Below are positions 21,901-33,127 of a stretch of 64,000 bases of DNA, one piece after another (within the stretch, counting starts at the first letter, position 1; every line of letters begins with the position of its first letter). The position numbers and the translations under genes were made by a program. The notes beneath the pieces were generated by a model. The model was not told the DNA's origin. It searched no databases and saw nothing but the letters and a program-made list of their open reading frames with translations. This DNA comes from Impatiens glandulifera (lineage: Eukaryota > Streptophyta > Magnoliopsida > Ericales > Balsaminaceae): positions 33,167,751 to 33,231,750 of the forward strand of contig NC_061867.1 in the NCBI RefSeq assembly GCF_907164915.1. Direction: 5' to 3'.

Positions 21901-23110
21901 TGTAAATTATGGTGAATATGAGTATGTTGTATTCAAGAGAACAAAGTCATTTCGAACCCCTTTATCAAGTAAAACAAGCAATGCGTTGCTCGTATGCACA
22001 TAATCCCTAACACACCATAGACGCTCAATTTACCCATTCACATTGTAAAACATGTAGAAAAGGATGAGTAAAATAAGAATGAGTTATTTTATTAAAATCC
22101 TAAGTGTCATGGATAAAATCACAAACTCAAGTCATAAAATAAAATAAGAAAAGAAAGCAAGCACCCCTCATCCTTTCCTTATAATGTCGCTCATGTATCT
22201 TCATAAGGAGATTTACATTTCAAGCATAAATAAATCTAGTTTAAGTCTTCTAATCTTCAAGTCTTTTCATCTTTCTTGATCGTTTTTGCGCCTCATGCGT
22301 CTCTCTTGATCGTCTTTGTGTTTCACGCGTCTTTCTTGATTAGATCTTGCGCTTAGAATCTGAGTAGTAAAGACACAAAGAAAGAAAACTAGTTACATTA
22401 GATTCTTCTTTTAGCTTTTCTAGGTTTCCTCGATTTTACTCCTTTAAAACTATTAAGTTTAGCCTCAAAATTTCGAAATTGTTCACATGTTTCATGACAT
22501 TTTAAAACTTTGAATGGATAAACTGAGCGCCTAGAAATATCTATATGCATACATGTATTTATCATATATAGTAGTCAAGTAAAGGGCTTCGTGACGTGGC
22601 TTTGTTGCTCGACAGGACGAGACGAGGCAACGGCTTGGTAGAATTGGCTTTTTGGATTTTTGTTCTAAAGTTGGAAATGGCTTAAGAGAGAGTTGTTCCA
22701 CCGACAAGGATACTATCCCAAAAGAGATCTCTCGATGTAAGGGGAGCTCTCAATTGGACATCCCCCTCACCTCTATTTCAAAATCCCTCACTTTCAATTG
22801 TAGGGGATATTTGAAAAGAAGAGAGGGTTAATCCGGGTTTTTTTCTGTTGTTTTTCTCAACTCTCAAATCACACAAAAGCCTTCAAGGCATAGGGTTGAG
22901 GGTGTCATTCACATTGACTACCCTTAGCACATAAAATATAGATGTATAGGCTTCGTCCAATGACGTATACCTTATACTATCTTCACATCAGAGCCCCAGA
23001 GCTCATGCACATTAAGAAAACAAATTATTTTTTCCCGGGGAATAACATTAAAGTGTAAAATATATTTTTTAAATTGGCCAAAATTGTTTTTTCAAGTTAA
23101 GCATCAAAAT
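21901..23110 (-). other. Element D leader (5' untranslated region)
   Basis: About 1.2 kb between the PBS and the first ATG on the - strand. No domain recognised. It contains a short direct repeat on the + strand (TTGATCGT near CATGCGTCTCTC and TTTCACGCGTCTT, about 22270-22340). Long leaders before gag are normal in this lineage. Confidence 0.6.
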
Positions 23111-23129
23111 GTCCCCAGCAGAGTCGCCA
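23111..23129 (-). other. Element D primer-binding site
   Basis: Six bases inside the 5' LTR end the - strand reads TGGCGACTCTGCTGGGGAC. This is the PBS seen in many Ogre/Tat elements, usually assigned to an arginine tRNA; the tRNA identity was not checked here. Confidence 0.85.
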
Positions 23130-23135
23130 GAAAAC

Positions 23136-24960
23136 TGTACGCGTTTAAAAACGTTTGCCCCAAAAATGATTTTCTTGACTTTTAAGAAATAAATATAACA
23201 TATAGAAATCTCTTAAACAAAATTGAAATAAAATCAAATTGGTGAATTGTTTAAAAACCAGTTTGTGACCAAAGAGTCGCCACCTAAATTTTTATAAAAC
23301 TAGGAAAATAAATTATTTGGCATGTAAAACAATAACGCCTTTGAAAAAGAAATTCTTTAAAGGTTCGGTGCTTGGTTACACGTGAAAAAGGGCTTTTGGC
23401 GCTATGTCTCACATGCCTGTTAAAAAACAGTCTCTACTTTAACAATTTTGGCCCTTAAAAAAATATTATTATACTTTACATTTTAGACATTTTGGATCCT
23501 ACCATACTAAATCTTAATACTAAGGATTATAAAATAAATAAAATAAAATAAAAATAAAAATAAAAAAATAACCTTAGATCTAGTTACTTAAAAGAATAAA
23601 AAAATCAACTATACAAAATAAGGCAAATTTTACATTTTTTTTATTTTGGTAGTGTTTTTGAAAACTTTTTCTGCTTTTTTATTTATTTATTTACATGTTA
23701 TTTCTATTCTACTTATTTACATGATTAAGGTATATAAATAAAACCTACACGCCTATCAAAACAATAAATTTAAAGGAAATCATTCATAATATAAAGTACA
23801 AAGAAAATAAAAATCAAATGAAAGTAAAATTCAAATTCAAATTTAAATAAACAAAAGAAAGGAAAAAGAGCTTACAAATGGTTACTCTTTATATCCTTGC
23901 AAAAAAATGAAAACCCTAATCAAGAGACTTGTGACTCAACAAATCTAGTTGGTGCTCTTGCTTAGGTTTTTTAGAAAAGTAGGGTCTAATTCGGCAGTCT
24001 AATGTGTAAAGAGAGAGAAGAAGGTGAAGATTGAAGGTCGAAAGTTGAAGTTCTTGCTAGGGTGTTAAGAGGGGTATTTATAGGCCAAGCTATGAAACCC
24101 TATGGCCCAAAGGCCCATTTAACAAACTTGACCGTTGGAAAGAAAAATATTTTAAACATTTACAAATGTTTAAAATAATGGAGCAATCTCCATTTGACAT
24201 GTCACTAAATCAAGTTTTCAATCCAATGGGATTTAATCTTTATTTAATAAATGATGTAATACTTGGTCATTTTAATTTTTAATTAAAAATGACCAAGCCT
24301 TCATGCTTCTCCAACGGCTGAATTATTCTTCCTTTGACAACTTCTTCCTTTATTTTAGCAATCTCTTTTTTCCTTCTTTGACCTAGGATGCTTTTCATTA
24401 TTGTGTAGACACCGTTATCTTTTTATTTTTGCACGTTATCCCTTTACACACCCTTCATCCTACAAAAAAAGATTTTGTTAAAAACAAAAATAAACAATTT
24501 TATTTTTAATTATTCCTATTTATAAGGAACAATTCTAATTAAATAAATAAAATGCAAACTAACTTATTCAAGAAATCAAATTTCAAAGTTTAATCTAACT
24601 AATCTAACAAACAAAATATAACTAACGAAATTTTATAAAAACGCTAATATATATTTTGTAAAATATATTTTTTTTTTATTTTTAATTTTTTTTATAAATA
24701 CCCAAGGTAATTAATTAAATAAAACCTTGAATATTCTAAGTATAATAACTTCTCTAAGTGTTGTAACATAGACAAATTACTACCTTAACTTTATTAAGAA
24801 TCCAAAATCAATTATTTTCAAAAACTCAATTGTTCTAAAAATAATCGTCTTTAATATAAATCGTGCAATGAGTCCGTGAATGAATTCGAGAAAATTTTAT
24901 AGACTCAGATTTATGAAAAGTATAAACTATAAAATTAGGTGTGAAAAATGAGTGTCTACA
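23136..24960 (-). repeat. Element D 5' LTR
   Basis: The 1,825-bp LTR is nearly identical to 13152-14978. It has the same two U3 hairpins and a TATA box (TATAAATA, 24082-24075), so it would drive transcription leftward through D. The adjoining 24961-24965 AATTC is the target-site duplicate. Confidence 0.95.
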
Positions 24961-24965
24961 AATTC

Positions 24966-25370
24966 ATAGATTTAATTTTCAAGGTGTGCATGAAAACGCG
25001 GTTAGCCGTCCCAAGTTAGTCAGAGAAGTTCAATTTACCGAAACCATGATGCATTTTATTGGTTGGTTTTCCATGACCAGTTTTATAGAGATAGCTTATT
25101 CCGGTGTGAAGAGATGTCGAATCAGATCGACATTTGTTCAGCTTTGGATTAAACTATCTGTTTTGCCAAGTCATTTGAACCGCTCAATATGTATACATGT
25201 GGTTTGATATTATGAATTTGTCATGCATAACCGGAGACTTCCTTCCGGTTAGCATCCTTGAAGATTTAATGTCCTATTACGGTACGGTTTGAGAAGCGAG
25301 AGCTTCTCCCTGAACATATACCCCGGTTTTTCATGATAATGTATTTTGAGAGCAAGTAGTGATGATTATG
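24966..25370 (-). other. Element B spacer downstream of pol
   Basis: Noncoding on the - strand between the RNase H stop codon (about 25371) and the D insertion; it continues at 13151-12930 up to the ORF3 promoter. Without D it was about 630 bp. Nothing recognised in it. The + strand open frame crossing 24941-25207 runs across the D boundary and is spurious. Confidence 0.6.
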
Positions 25371-26205
25371 GCATAAGTTGTTTGCTATCAGTAAGTCCTA
25401 AAATGTTTCTGAAATAAGAGAACTTAGCTTCCTGTAGCGGTTTGGTGAAGATATCAACCACTTACTGTTCAGTTGAGACATACTCCAGTCGGATGTGTTT
25501 CTGTTGAACATGCTCCCGGATGAAATGATGTCTTATATCAATGTGCTTTGTTCTTGAGTGTAACACCGGATTATATGTGATCGCTATTGCACTGGTGTTG
25601 TCACAAAATATTGGCGATTCTTCAGCAGTCACGCCAAAATCCCTTAGTTGTTGTTGGATCCAGAGGAGTTGTGCACAGCATCTTCCGGCTTCTAGGTACT
25701 CTGCATCTGCGGTTGATGTTGCAACTGATGTTTGCTTTTTACTATTCTATGAAACTAGCCGATCTCCAAGAAATTGACAAGTCCCACTTGTACTCTTTCG
25801 ATCGATTTTGCAGCCTGCATAGTCTGCGGCTGAGTAGCTTATGAGATTGAAGCTTGAATCTTTTGGGTACCAAAGTCCCACGTCTTGAGTTCCTTTCAAA
25901 TACTTTAAGATCCTTTTAGCAGCGGTATAATGTGATTGCTTTGGGTTGGCTTGATATCTCCCGCATACTCCGACTGCGAATAAGATATCTGGTCGGCTGG
26001 CTGTTAGGTAAAGTAATTAACCAATGATTTCTCGATATGTTGTGATGTCGACTGCTTGACCGTCCTCATCTTTGTCTAGTTTCATAGAGGAGCTCATCGG
26101 TGTAGCCGCCTCAACACATGTGTCCATTCCAAATTTCTTCAACAGTTCGGTTGTGTACTTTGGTTGCCTTATAAATGTTCCGGTTTCGATCTACTTAACC
26201 TGAAG
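25371..26205 (-). pseudogene. Element B RNase H
   Basis: Reading the - strand through stops gives LLYLTASRPDILFAVGVC, AAKRILKYLKGTQDVGLWY, ISYSAADYAGCKIDRKST, SVATSTADAEYLEAGRC, IFCDNTSAIAITYNPVLHSR and TKHIDIRHHFIREHV, ending DIFTKPLQEAKFSYFRNILG. This is the standard copia RT thumb plus RNase H. The catalytic Asp of SYSDAD has become SYSAAD. Stops occur at expected Ser, Trp and Gln positions. Confidence 0.88.
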
Positions 26206-26950
26206 TCATGGGAAGAAATTTAGTTCTCCCATCATACTCATTTGAAATTTGTCAGTCATCATTTTTGAGAATTTATCACATAATTTTGGATCGGTTGATC
26301 CGAAAATAATGTCATCAACATAAATTTGAACAAGTAATATGTGTTCCTTTTTCTCAAATTTGAAAAGGGTTTTATCGACCGAACCTATTGTAAATTTATG
26401 ATTAAATAAGAATTTGGTTAATGTGTCATAGCAATCTCTTGGAGCCTGTTTCAAACCGTAAAGGGCTTTGTTTAGCCGGTAAACATGATTTACGTGTTCT
26501 GGATTTTTAAAACCTGGAGGTTGATTAACATACACCTCTTCATTTATCTCTCCGTTTAGAAAAACGCTTTTAACGTCCATTTGAAAAACTTTGAAATTTT
26601 TGAAAGCTGCAAATGCTAGAAATATTCTAATGTCCTCAAGTCTTACCAAAGGAGCAAATGATTATTCAAAATCAATGCCTTCTTCCTATTTATAGCCTTG
26701 AGCCACTAGTCGAGCCTTGTTCCTCGTAACTAAACCATCTTCATTGAGTTTATTTCTTAATACCCATCGTGTTCCTATAACCGGTTTGTATTTCGGTCTA
26801 GGGACTAAGTATCAGACTCTATTTCTCTCAAAATCGTTTAATTCCTCTTGCATTTCTAAAATCCAATCAGGATCTAGCAACGCTTCATCCACATTTTTCG
26901 GCTCAATTTGTGATATGAAAGCTGAGTTTTCATAGTGTTCCAAATTTTGT
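26206..26950 (-). pseudogene. Element B reverse transcriptase
   Basis: The section 26649-26206 is open (147 codons): MDVKSVFLNGEINEEVYVNQ, PPGFKNPEHVNHVYRLNKAL, YGLKQAPRDCYDTL and the active site IYVDDIIFGSTDPKLCDKF. Upstream, IGTRWVLRNKLNEDG and ARLVAQGYK appear in the same direction but with stops. YVDDIIFGST is the form typical of Sireviruses. Stops at expected Trp and Gln codons upstream make it nonfunctional. Confidence 0.92.
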
Positions 26951-27410
26951 TGCCAAGTTCGGACGGGTGATGAGATGTTACCTATTACTAGTTCAAGAGG
27001 ATGTTTTTATTCCTTCTGAGGTTTATCCGAGACGTGTCTTCCAAGCATTCGGTTGGCTAATCAAGGTTAGACTGATCGGTAGGCTGAACATAATCAAACC
27101 GACCGATTTCTTCAGTTGAAACTGAAGAGTCAACTTTCTGCGGTAAAGCTGCTTGATCAGGATGAGGTTCAGCATCAACCTCTTGATCATTGACAAACCG
27201 TCTGTAAACCGGAACCTCATCTTCATCATCAGAATAGATATTGAAATTTTCCATTCTGTTGTGAAGGTCGAAGGGTAATGCAGTATTTCGTTCAACCGAT
27301 TCATCAAAAACAACGTGGGATGTTTCTTCAACCGTTAAAGTTTTAGTATGCTTTGCTTACGGCTGAGTAACCCAACATTATTCCTTCATCGGATTTGGCA
27401 TCAAATGCGG

Positions 27411-28274
27411 TCAAATAAGTTTTTCCGTTGATGTGAACATAACATTTACTACCAAAAATTCTAAAGTACCGGATGTTAGGAATTCTGTCATAGTATTTTC
27501 AAACGGGGTTTTAGAAAATCGTTTGGTGACTAGAGACCGGTTTTGTGTATAACATGCGGTATTGATAACCTCAGCCCAACATTTTTTAGTAACACCCGAA
27601 TCGGCTATCATTGACCTTGCGGCTTCCTTAAGAGTTCGGTTTCTTCTCTCAGTCAGGCCGTTTTGTTGAGGAGTTCTAGAACTAGACAACTCGTGCCTAA
27701 TGCTGGAATCGAAAAGAAAAGTAGTTAAATTACTCTTTGTAAATTCGGTTCCTCTATCACTCCTAATTTTGTTTACCCGAATGGATTTTTCATTTTGTAT
27801 TCTCAAAATCAGTTTAATCAGGTTTGGAGTTGCTTGATTTTTGGAAGTCAGAAATGTTACCCAAGTAAATTTAGAATAATCATCAACTACTACCATAGTA
27901 TATTGCATGCCTCCTATACTTGTTACCCTAACCGGACCAAACAGATCCATATGCAAAAGTTCTAGACATCATTCGGATTCATAGTTTCCCTTACTTTTAA
28001 AAGAAGATTTTATTTGTTTACCCATTTGACATGCAGCACATACTTTGTCTTTTGAAAATTTGACATTTGGAAAACCGTGAACTAGTTCCCTGGAACATAT
28101 AAAATTTATTGTTTTAAAGTTCAAGTGGTTTAGCCGTTTATGCCAAAGCCAGTTTGGATCATTTCCAACTATCATACATACGGGGTTTTCAATCTTAGTT
28201 TTCCAATCAACTTTATAAATATTTTCTATCCGTTTTCCGGATAGTAGTGTGTCACCTTGATGATTTTTAACCAA
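27411..28274 (-). pseudogene. Element B integrase
   Basis: The HHCC finger is at 28160-28010 (LWHKRLNHLNFKTINFI, VCAACQMGKQ). One in-frame TGA at about 27968-27966 separates it from the core (27956-27411): LHMDLFGPVRV (Asp 1), IRSDRGTEF (Asp 2), TPQQNGLTERRNRTL (Glu). The catalytic triad is intact. The 27410-26951 stretch, with an acidic linker (NIYSDDEDEVPVYRRF), joins it to RT and carries frameshifts. Confidence 0.9.
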
Positions 28275-28313
28275 ACATGCATTTTTATGAAACTCAACAG
28301 TGTATCCTATATC

Positions 28314-28600
28314 TCACATTTGACTAATGCTTAACAGATTGAAATGAAAATTTTCTACCAATAATATATTATTTATAGACAGGTTACCATGGAAAATCTT
28401 ACCCTTGCCCACGGTTCTACCTTTTGAGTTGTCACCAAATGTGATTATTGCTTCAGTTTCATAAATGATGTTGGTTATTAGTCCACTATTGCGGTCATGT
28501 GTCTTGAGCATCCGCTTTGTAGATACTACTCCGAGTTTCTTAGCCGGTTGCTTCTCCTAACCTGCAAAAAAGGAATATTTACACATTTCTAGTACCCACA
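28314..28600 (-). pseudogene. Element B protease, catalytic Asp lost
   Basis: One frame reads a stop (TAG) followed by YLQSGCSRHMTA, matching the copia protease signature WYLDSGCSRHMTG. The Trp codon is now TAG and the catalytic Asp is Gln (CAA, 28519-28517). The rest continues in another frame (28511-28314: ITFGDNSKGRTVGKGKIF, LLVENFHFNLLSISQM). The enzyme would be inactive even without the frame breaks. Confidence 0.85.
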
Positions 28601-28619
28601 TTCAGTTGGGTCTGTGGTT

Positions 28620-30433
28620 GATTAGTCCCTTTAGAATCCAGACTTGAATAATTCGGATCACTTTCCCGTAATGGTTTTAATAGTGTTTGTTTTAGCCTCT
28701 TGTTTGCCTAAAAGTTCCTTGTGACGTTGTGATGAGTATTTTTGATTATGTTTAGGTAGGTCTGTTATGGTTTGTTTATCTTCTGACCGGTTGGCTTTCC
28801 TTCTCTCAGGTTGAAACCATTTCTCCGAGTCAGTTGGACTTACATATTTTAGTTCCGGTTTTAGGACAGTTTCTGCCTCACTGTTGGTTGAAGAGCTCTT
28901 GACAAATCTTACGAAAGGAAGATTGTCTTTTGTGAGTTTCATCCCATTCGAGTTGTTTGGTTTAGTGGATTTGTTTTCTTTGTATCCAATACCAAATTTA
29001 CATTTAGGGTGTCGGTTATATTTGCACATCTGATTTACGGTTTCACGGGATCTTTCCCAAGCAGCCGTAATATATTGTGTTCGTTCATTTTCTTCGGTTG
29101 TCGGTTGAACTGTCTCCTCATTTTCTAAGGATAGTCCAGCTGGTTCATATACCGTGGTTTCGCATGGCTCACCAGCGGTACCACTTGACTCTCTAGTTTC
29201 ATGTTCTAACCGAGTCGGTATATGCAGATATGTTTATGAACTCAGCGACCATTTCGTTAAGTGTAGAGATCAAATCCTCTTTAGTAAATTCATCAGAAGA
29301 GAAATCAAATAACTCTTCTTTGTTTGCCATAAAGCAGGTTACTCTTTCTTCATCATTTTTGTTGTCAGAGTATGTCCATTCGCTTCTACCGTCGGATGCG
29401 ATGAGTGCCTTTTGAATTTTGTTTCCTTCATCGGTTTTCTAGTTATCGTTCCTTCGAAATTCGTTTCTTTGGTTGTCATTTCTCTAGTAGTCGTTTCCTT
29501 GGTAGTTGTTACTCTGATAGTTGTTTCCCGGTTTTCGGTCGTCTCTTTTCAGTTTCCTACATTCCGACCTGAAATGTCCAAAACCGTCACAGTTATAACA
29601 TCTTTTATTAGATTTATCGATATAATTATAATTGAAACTGTTGTTCGATGGAGGTTGATTCTTCATCATTAATCTCCCGAATTTCTGTGCTAGCATCGCC
29701 ATCACGTCTTCACTGATCTGGTCAACGTTTTTGACGGGAGCCGGAATAGTTGATACATGGGCCGTCGGTTCTACCGAAGTAACCAGAGCTCTGGTTGCGG
29801 TTTACGTTGATGCTTCGTCTTCGATCCGAGATTTATCTCGAACTCGTATGCTTTCAGATCCTCAAACACATCGTGCAGCTTCATCTATTCGAGGTTGCTT
29901 GATTCCCTCATCACCATGGTCTTGATATCCCATGTGCTCGGTAATGATCTTAAGGCTTTGATGATTATCTCCCGGTTGTCATATCTTTTTCCGAGTGTTT
30001 GTAACTCGTTGACCACACTGGTGAACCGGTTACTGAATTCCTTCATATTTTCTCCCGGTTTCATCCTAATGTTCGCATATTTTTGAGTTGCCACCAAGAT
30101 TTTGTTTTCTTTTGTTCTTTCATTTCCTTCATGAATCTGAATTATCATTTCCCAGGATTCTTTTGCATTTTGACAATCTGATATTTTGTTCATTGTGTCG
30201 TCGTCTTTGGCTTTGTAGATGTGTCTCACGCAATGGTTGTCCAGATTATTTCTTCTTCGATCTTCAGTCGTCCATGCATCTATCTCCTTGTTAATCCTTA
30301 TCGGTCCTTCCTTCAGAACTCTGCTCATTTCATCATCCAGCGTAATCAGATGTAGATACATCTGTTTCTTCCAATTGCTAAATGCTTCACTATTTAGCAT
30401 CGATGGCTTATCGATGTGAGTCATGCTTCCCAT
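28620..30433 (-). pseudogene. Element B gag
   Basis: The start is ATG 30433 (MGSMTHIDKPSMLNSEAFSN), 47 bases after the PBS. The capsid part is open to 29885 (SDCQNAKESWEMIIQIHEGN, MKEFSNRFTSVVNELQTLGK, IIKALRSLPSTWDIKTMVM). After a stop and frame change it continues with ISEDVMAMLAQKFGRLMMK and a good zinc knuckle (CYNCDGFGHFRSECRKLK, CX2CX4HX4C, about 29600-29550). A further charged segment to about 28620 (CKYNRHPKCKFGIGYKENKS) leads to protease. Broken by several stops. Confidence 0.9.
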
Positions 30434-30461
30434 CTTCTTCGGTTGCTTTGAGTGTTAAAAA

Positions 30462-30476
30462 CCTCGCTCTGATACA
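30462..30476 (-). other. Element B primer-binding site
   Basis: Three bases after the 5' LTR end the - strand reads TGTATCAGAGCGAGG. It differs at few positions from the initiator Met tRNA complement TGGTATCAGAGC used by copia elements. Confidence 0.85.
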
Positions 30477-30479
30477 ACT

Positions 30480-31687
30480 TGTTAGGATCGGGATCGCCCT
30501 TGTAGGACCGGGGTTCCGGTTTTGGGGGTGACCGCTTACAACAACACAACACGCTCTGATTGGTGATAGTCCGGTTAGAGACTAAAACCGTTTCTTAACA
30601 CCACGCAAGCTGTCACAGACTCTTGAACTGGGTTCAAGGGCGGAAATGTCTATTTCAGCTTGAAGCAACACACAAGACTTGATTTTGATGAGATTTATAA
30701 GGAATCGGTTAGAGAGGATAGATAGACCGGTTTGATTAATAAAGGAAATTATGTTTCGGTTTGGTTTGAAATGAGTGATAGATCGGTTTGGAGTAAGTGA
30801 GCCGGAAATACAGAAAATGACACGAGACAAGATTTTTATGGATGTTCGGAGCAAACCCTCCTACGTTACCCCTTTTTCTCAGATTATGAGAAAGATTTCC
30901 ACTAACTTTGAATGTTACAACACTCACACAATGTCAGACGAGCCTTAATCGTTACTCGCCGGTTACACCACTTCACTCTAATGTAATATAAATGATTCAA
31001 TACAACAACAATGCTTATAATAATTGAGACTGCTATTTAGGATCGCGCGTGATATTTCTTTTCTCTCTTAAAATTTTTCGAACTGTATTAAATGAAGACC
31101 CTTCGTCTTCCTTTTATAGTGAGTAATGTGCCAACGGTCATTTTCTTCTCTCTCCGTAGGATTGGCCATTCTGAAACCACGCCGGTTCAGAGATGTTGCG
31201 TGCACGTTTCATCTTTTTAACACTTGGCAACCATGCGTGCACCGCTCAGGCTTTGATGACGTGAGCGGTTTGCAGTTTTTGACACATGGCAAACATGCAC
31301 GTTCCGACTGCCTGATTCAGATCTTGCTTCGGATCTTGGATAATTAGATCATCATTGTTTTTATATCATGCTTCTGATCCAGATCTTATCTTCCTGTATT
31401 TTCTAAAGAAGTATTTATCTCGTCATATTACGTCATCTTATATTTCGAAGTTTCCGGTTGATCTTTTCGTAATATGATCCGGCTGAGATTGAGAGCTTTT
31501 ATTGCTATCCGGTCCGGTTGAGATGTTGAAGCCGGTTCCTTTTGATCATGGCTTGATCATTTGGAGTCGGATTACTTTGGTGTGTTCTCCAGCCGGTTTA
31601 TGCGACTTGATCTGTTCCTGCACATGAAAGTTGAAATTAATTAAGTTCTCCGGCCGGTTAAAATTAACCTACTTAATTTTTCTAACA
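30480..31687 (-). repeat. Element B 5' LTR
   Basis: The 1,208-bp LTR carries a TATA box (TATAAAA, 31118-31112) and the hairpin plus conserved block (about 30893-30833), as in the 3' LTR. Roughly 40 substitutions separate the two copies by eye, mostly transitions. Its outer end TTTTTCTAACA meets the TSD CAGTC at 31688. Confidence 0.93.
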
Positions 31688-31692
31688 CAGTC

Positions 31693-33127
31693 TAACAGAG
31701 ACGTAGTTAGACGTGCAGTCTAACAAAGATGTAGTTAGACGTGCAGTCTAACAAAGACGTAGTTAGACGTGTAGTCTAACAGATATGTAGTTAAACGTGC
31801 AGTATAACAGATACGTAGTTAGACGTGCAGTCTAACAGATACGTAGTTAGACGTGCAGTCTAACAGATACGTAGTTAGACGTGCAGTCTAACAGATACAT
31901 AGTTATATGTGCACTCTAACAGATATGGAGTAAGACGTGCAGTCTAACGTATGAGAGTTAAACGTGCAGTCTATCTCCTTCAGATTAGTCTGAAGGGATG
32001 CGTAGTTAGACGTATAGTCTAACGTATGAGAGTTAGATGTGCAGTCTAACTCATTCAGATTAGTCTGAATGAATGAGTAGTTAGACGTGCAATCTAACGT
32101 ATGAGAGTTAGACGTGCAGTCTAACTCCTTCAGATTAGTCTAAAGGGAACCGTAATTAGACGTGTCGTCTAATCCCATTACACCAGGTGGTCTAATGGAT
32201 CCTGATATTAGACGTAGGCGTCTAATTTCATTAGACGAGGTTGTCTAAGTGAAATACGTCTAATGCCATGCTTAAGAAGTTACTTGAAGCTAGCACCTGT
32301 CTACCCACGATCAACTACCTTTATGCTACTCCTGCTCCACTTTCCATAGAAGATCAGTACGATAACCAGTTGCAACCAATTGATTAATACCACGTAAGCA
32401 AATATTCTTCCCACTACATGTTTTTGTAGGAATATCCTAGAAGAATATTTTGCGCACTACCAGATTGGTACGGCCACGATCCTGATGCTTAGAGTTTGTT
32501 GTGTACTATGGAGGCATTCCAATGGAAGCTCTCCACGTGTCATTATGGAAGATTCGATCGTTGGTACCTGCATCCTATTTAAAGATCTTCATGGACAACG
32601 GAAGAACTGCTGGAATTACAGATTAATTTATCTATCGATACTCAGAGAATCATACGCGAATATAAAAACTGATATATGAAAGAGCTCCTTTCTTGTTTTA
32701 CTGTGTGTTTATCAAGAGAGAGTTAGAATCAAAGCACTGTGTTAGCTGAGTGATATACTTCATCATATTGTAAGTTGAATAGAGTATGTTTTGTTCAACA
32801 GTGAGCTAATCGTGCAACTGTATTTGATTCTAAGAAACTTATAGTAAATCCTTTCGGTGGTTGGAAAATGGGTGACGTATGAGAGTTTTCTCTGAACATC
32901 CATAAACAAACTTATGTGTCATTTTCATTCTGTCATCTTCTCATTCTTTGGTTCTTAGCTTCAAACATGAGCAAACATTTCCGCACTTGAATCGTTCAAG
33001 AGTTTACAAGGATTTGTGTAGAATAGAAAGTGATTTAAATCCTTAACAGGATTTCTATCAAACCGTTTTCCCGAAGCCGTGATCAATAACCAGACCCCAG
33101 TCTCTATTGATTACGCTAATCCTATCA
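31693..33127 (+). repeat. Element C LTR, right part
   Basis: The palindromic minisatellite resumes after B and changes to mixed units, alternating GTTAGAC/GTCTAAC hairpins with CTTCAGATTAGTCTGAAG hairpins (about 31690-32150). Unique LTR sequence follows, with a G-box (CACGTG, about 32534), TATA-like TATTTAAA (32576-32583) and the block GGGTGACGTATGAGAG...CATCCATAAA (about 32868-32907). It ends TAATCCTATCA at 33127. In + orientation TATA precedes the block, as in E and B. Confidence 0.88.

Larger units (their letters stand above)
13152..24960 (-). mobile_element. Element D: young Tat/Ogre-type Ty3/gypsy element, internally deleted
   Basis: LTRs at 13152-14978 (3') and 23136-24960 (5') start TGTAGACACTC on the - strand and end GCGTACA. 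The TSD is AATTC (13147-13151 and 24961-24965). By eye the LTRs differ at only about eight bases plus small indels in 1.83 kb, so this is the youngest insertion. Order: 5' LTR, PBS, leader, a gag N-terminal remnant, RT, RNase H, a second archaeal-type RNase H, integrase, 3' region with two tandem arrays, PPT, 3' LTR. The second RNase H and 3' arrays point to the Tat/Ogre lineage. Most of gag and all of protease are missing, and pol has stops and frameshifts. Confidence 0.93.
6157..31687 (-). mobile_element. Element B: Sirevirus (Ty1/copia) with three accessory genes
   Basis: LTRs at 6157-7365 (3') and 30480-31687 (5') share TGTTAG...CTAACA ends. The TSD is CAGTC (6152-6156 and 31688-31692). 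Without D the element is about 13.7 kb. The - strand order is: 5' LTR, PBS for initiator Met tRNA, gag, protease, integrase, RT, RNase H, spacer, three paralogous ORFs, repeated polypurine tracts, 3' LTR. RT (YVDDIIFGST), integrase sequence, LTR length and multiple PPTs fit the Sirevirus (SIRE/Maximus) lineage, where an extra, so-called env-like, ORF after pol is known. I counted roughly 40 differences between the LTRs by eye, so it is older than D. Pol has many stops and frameshifts and is not functional. Confidence 0.92.

Noticed and set aside
24941..25207. 88-codon open frame on + across the D/B boundary
   Set aside because: It starts inside the D LTR and crosses the TSD into the B spacer, so it could not predate the insertion; no domain.
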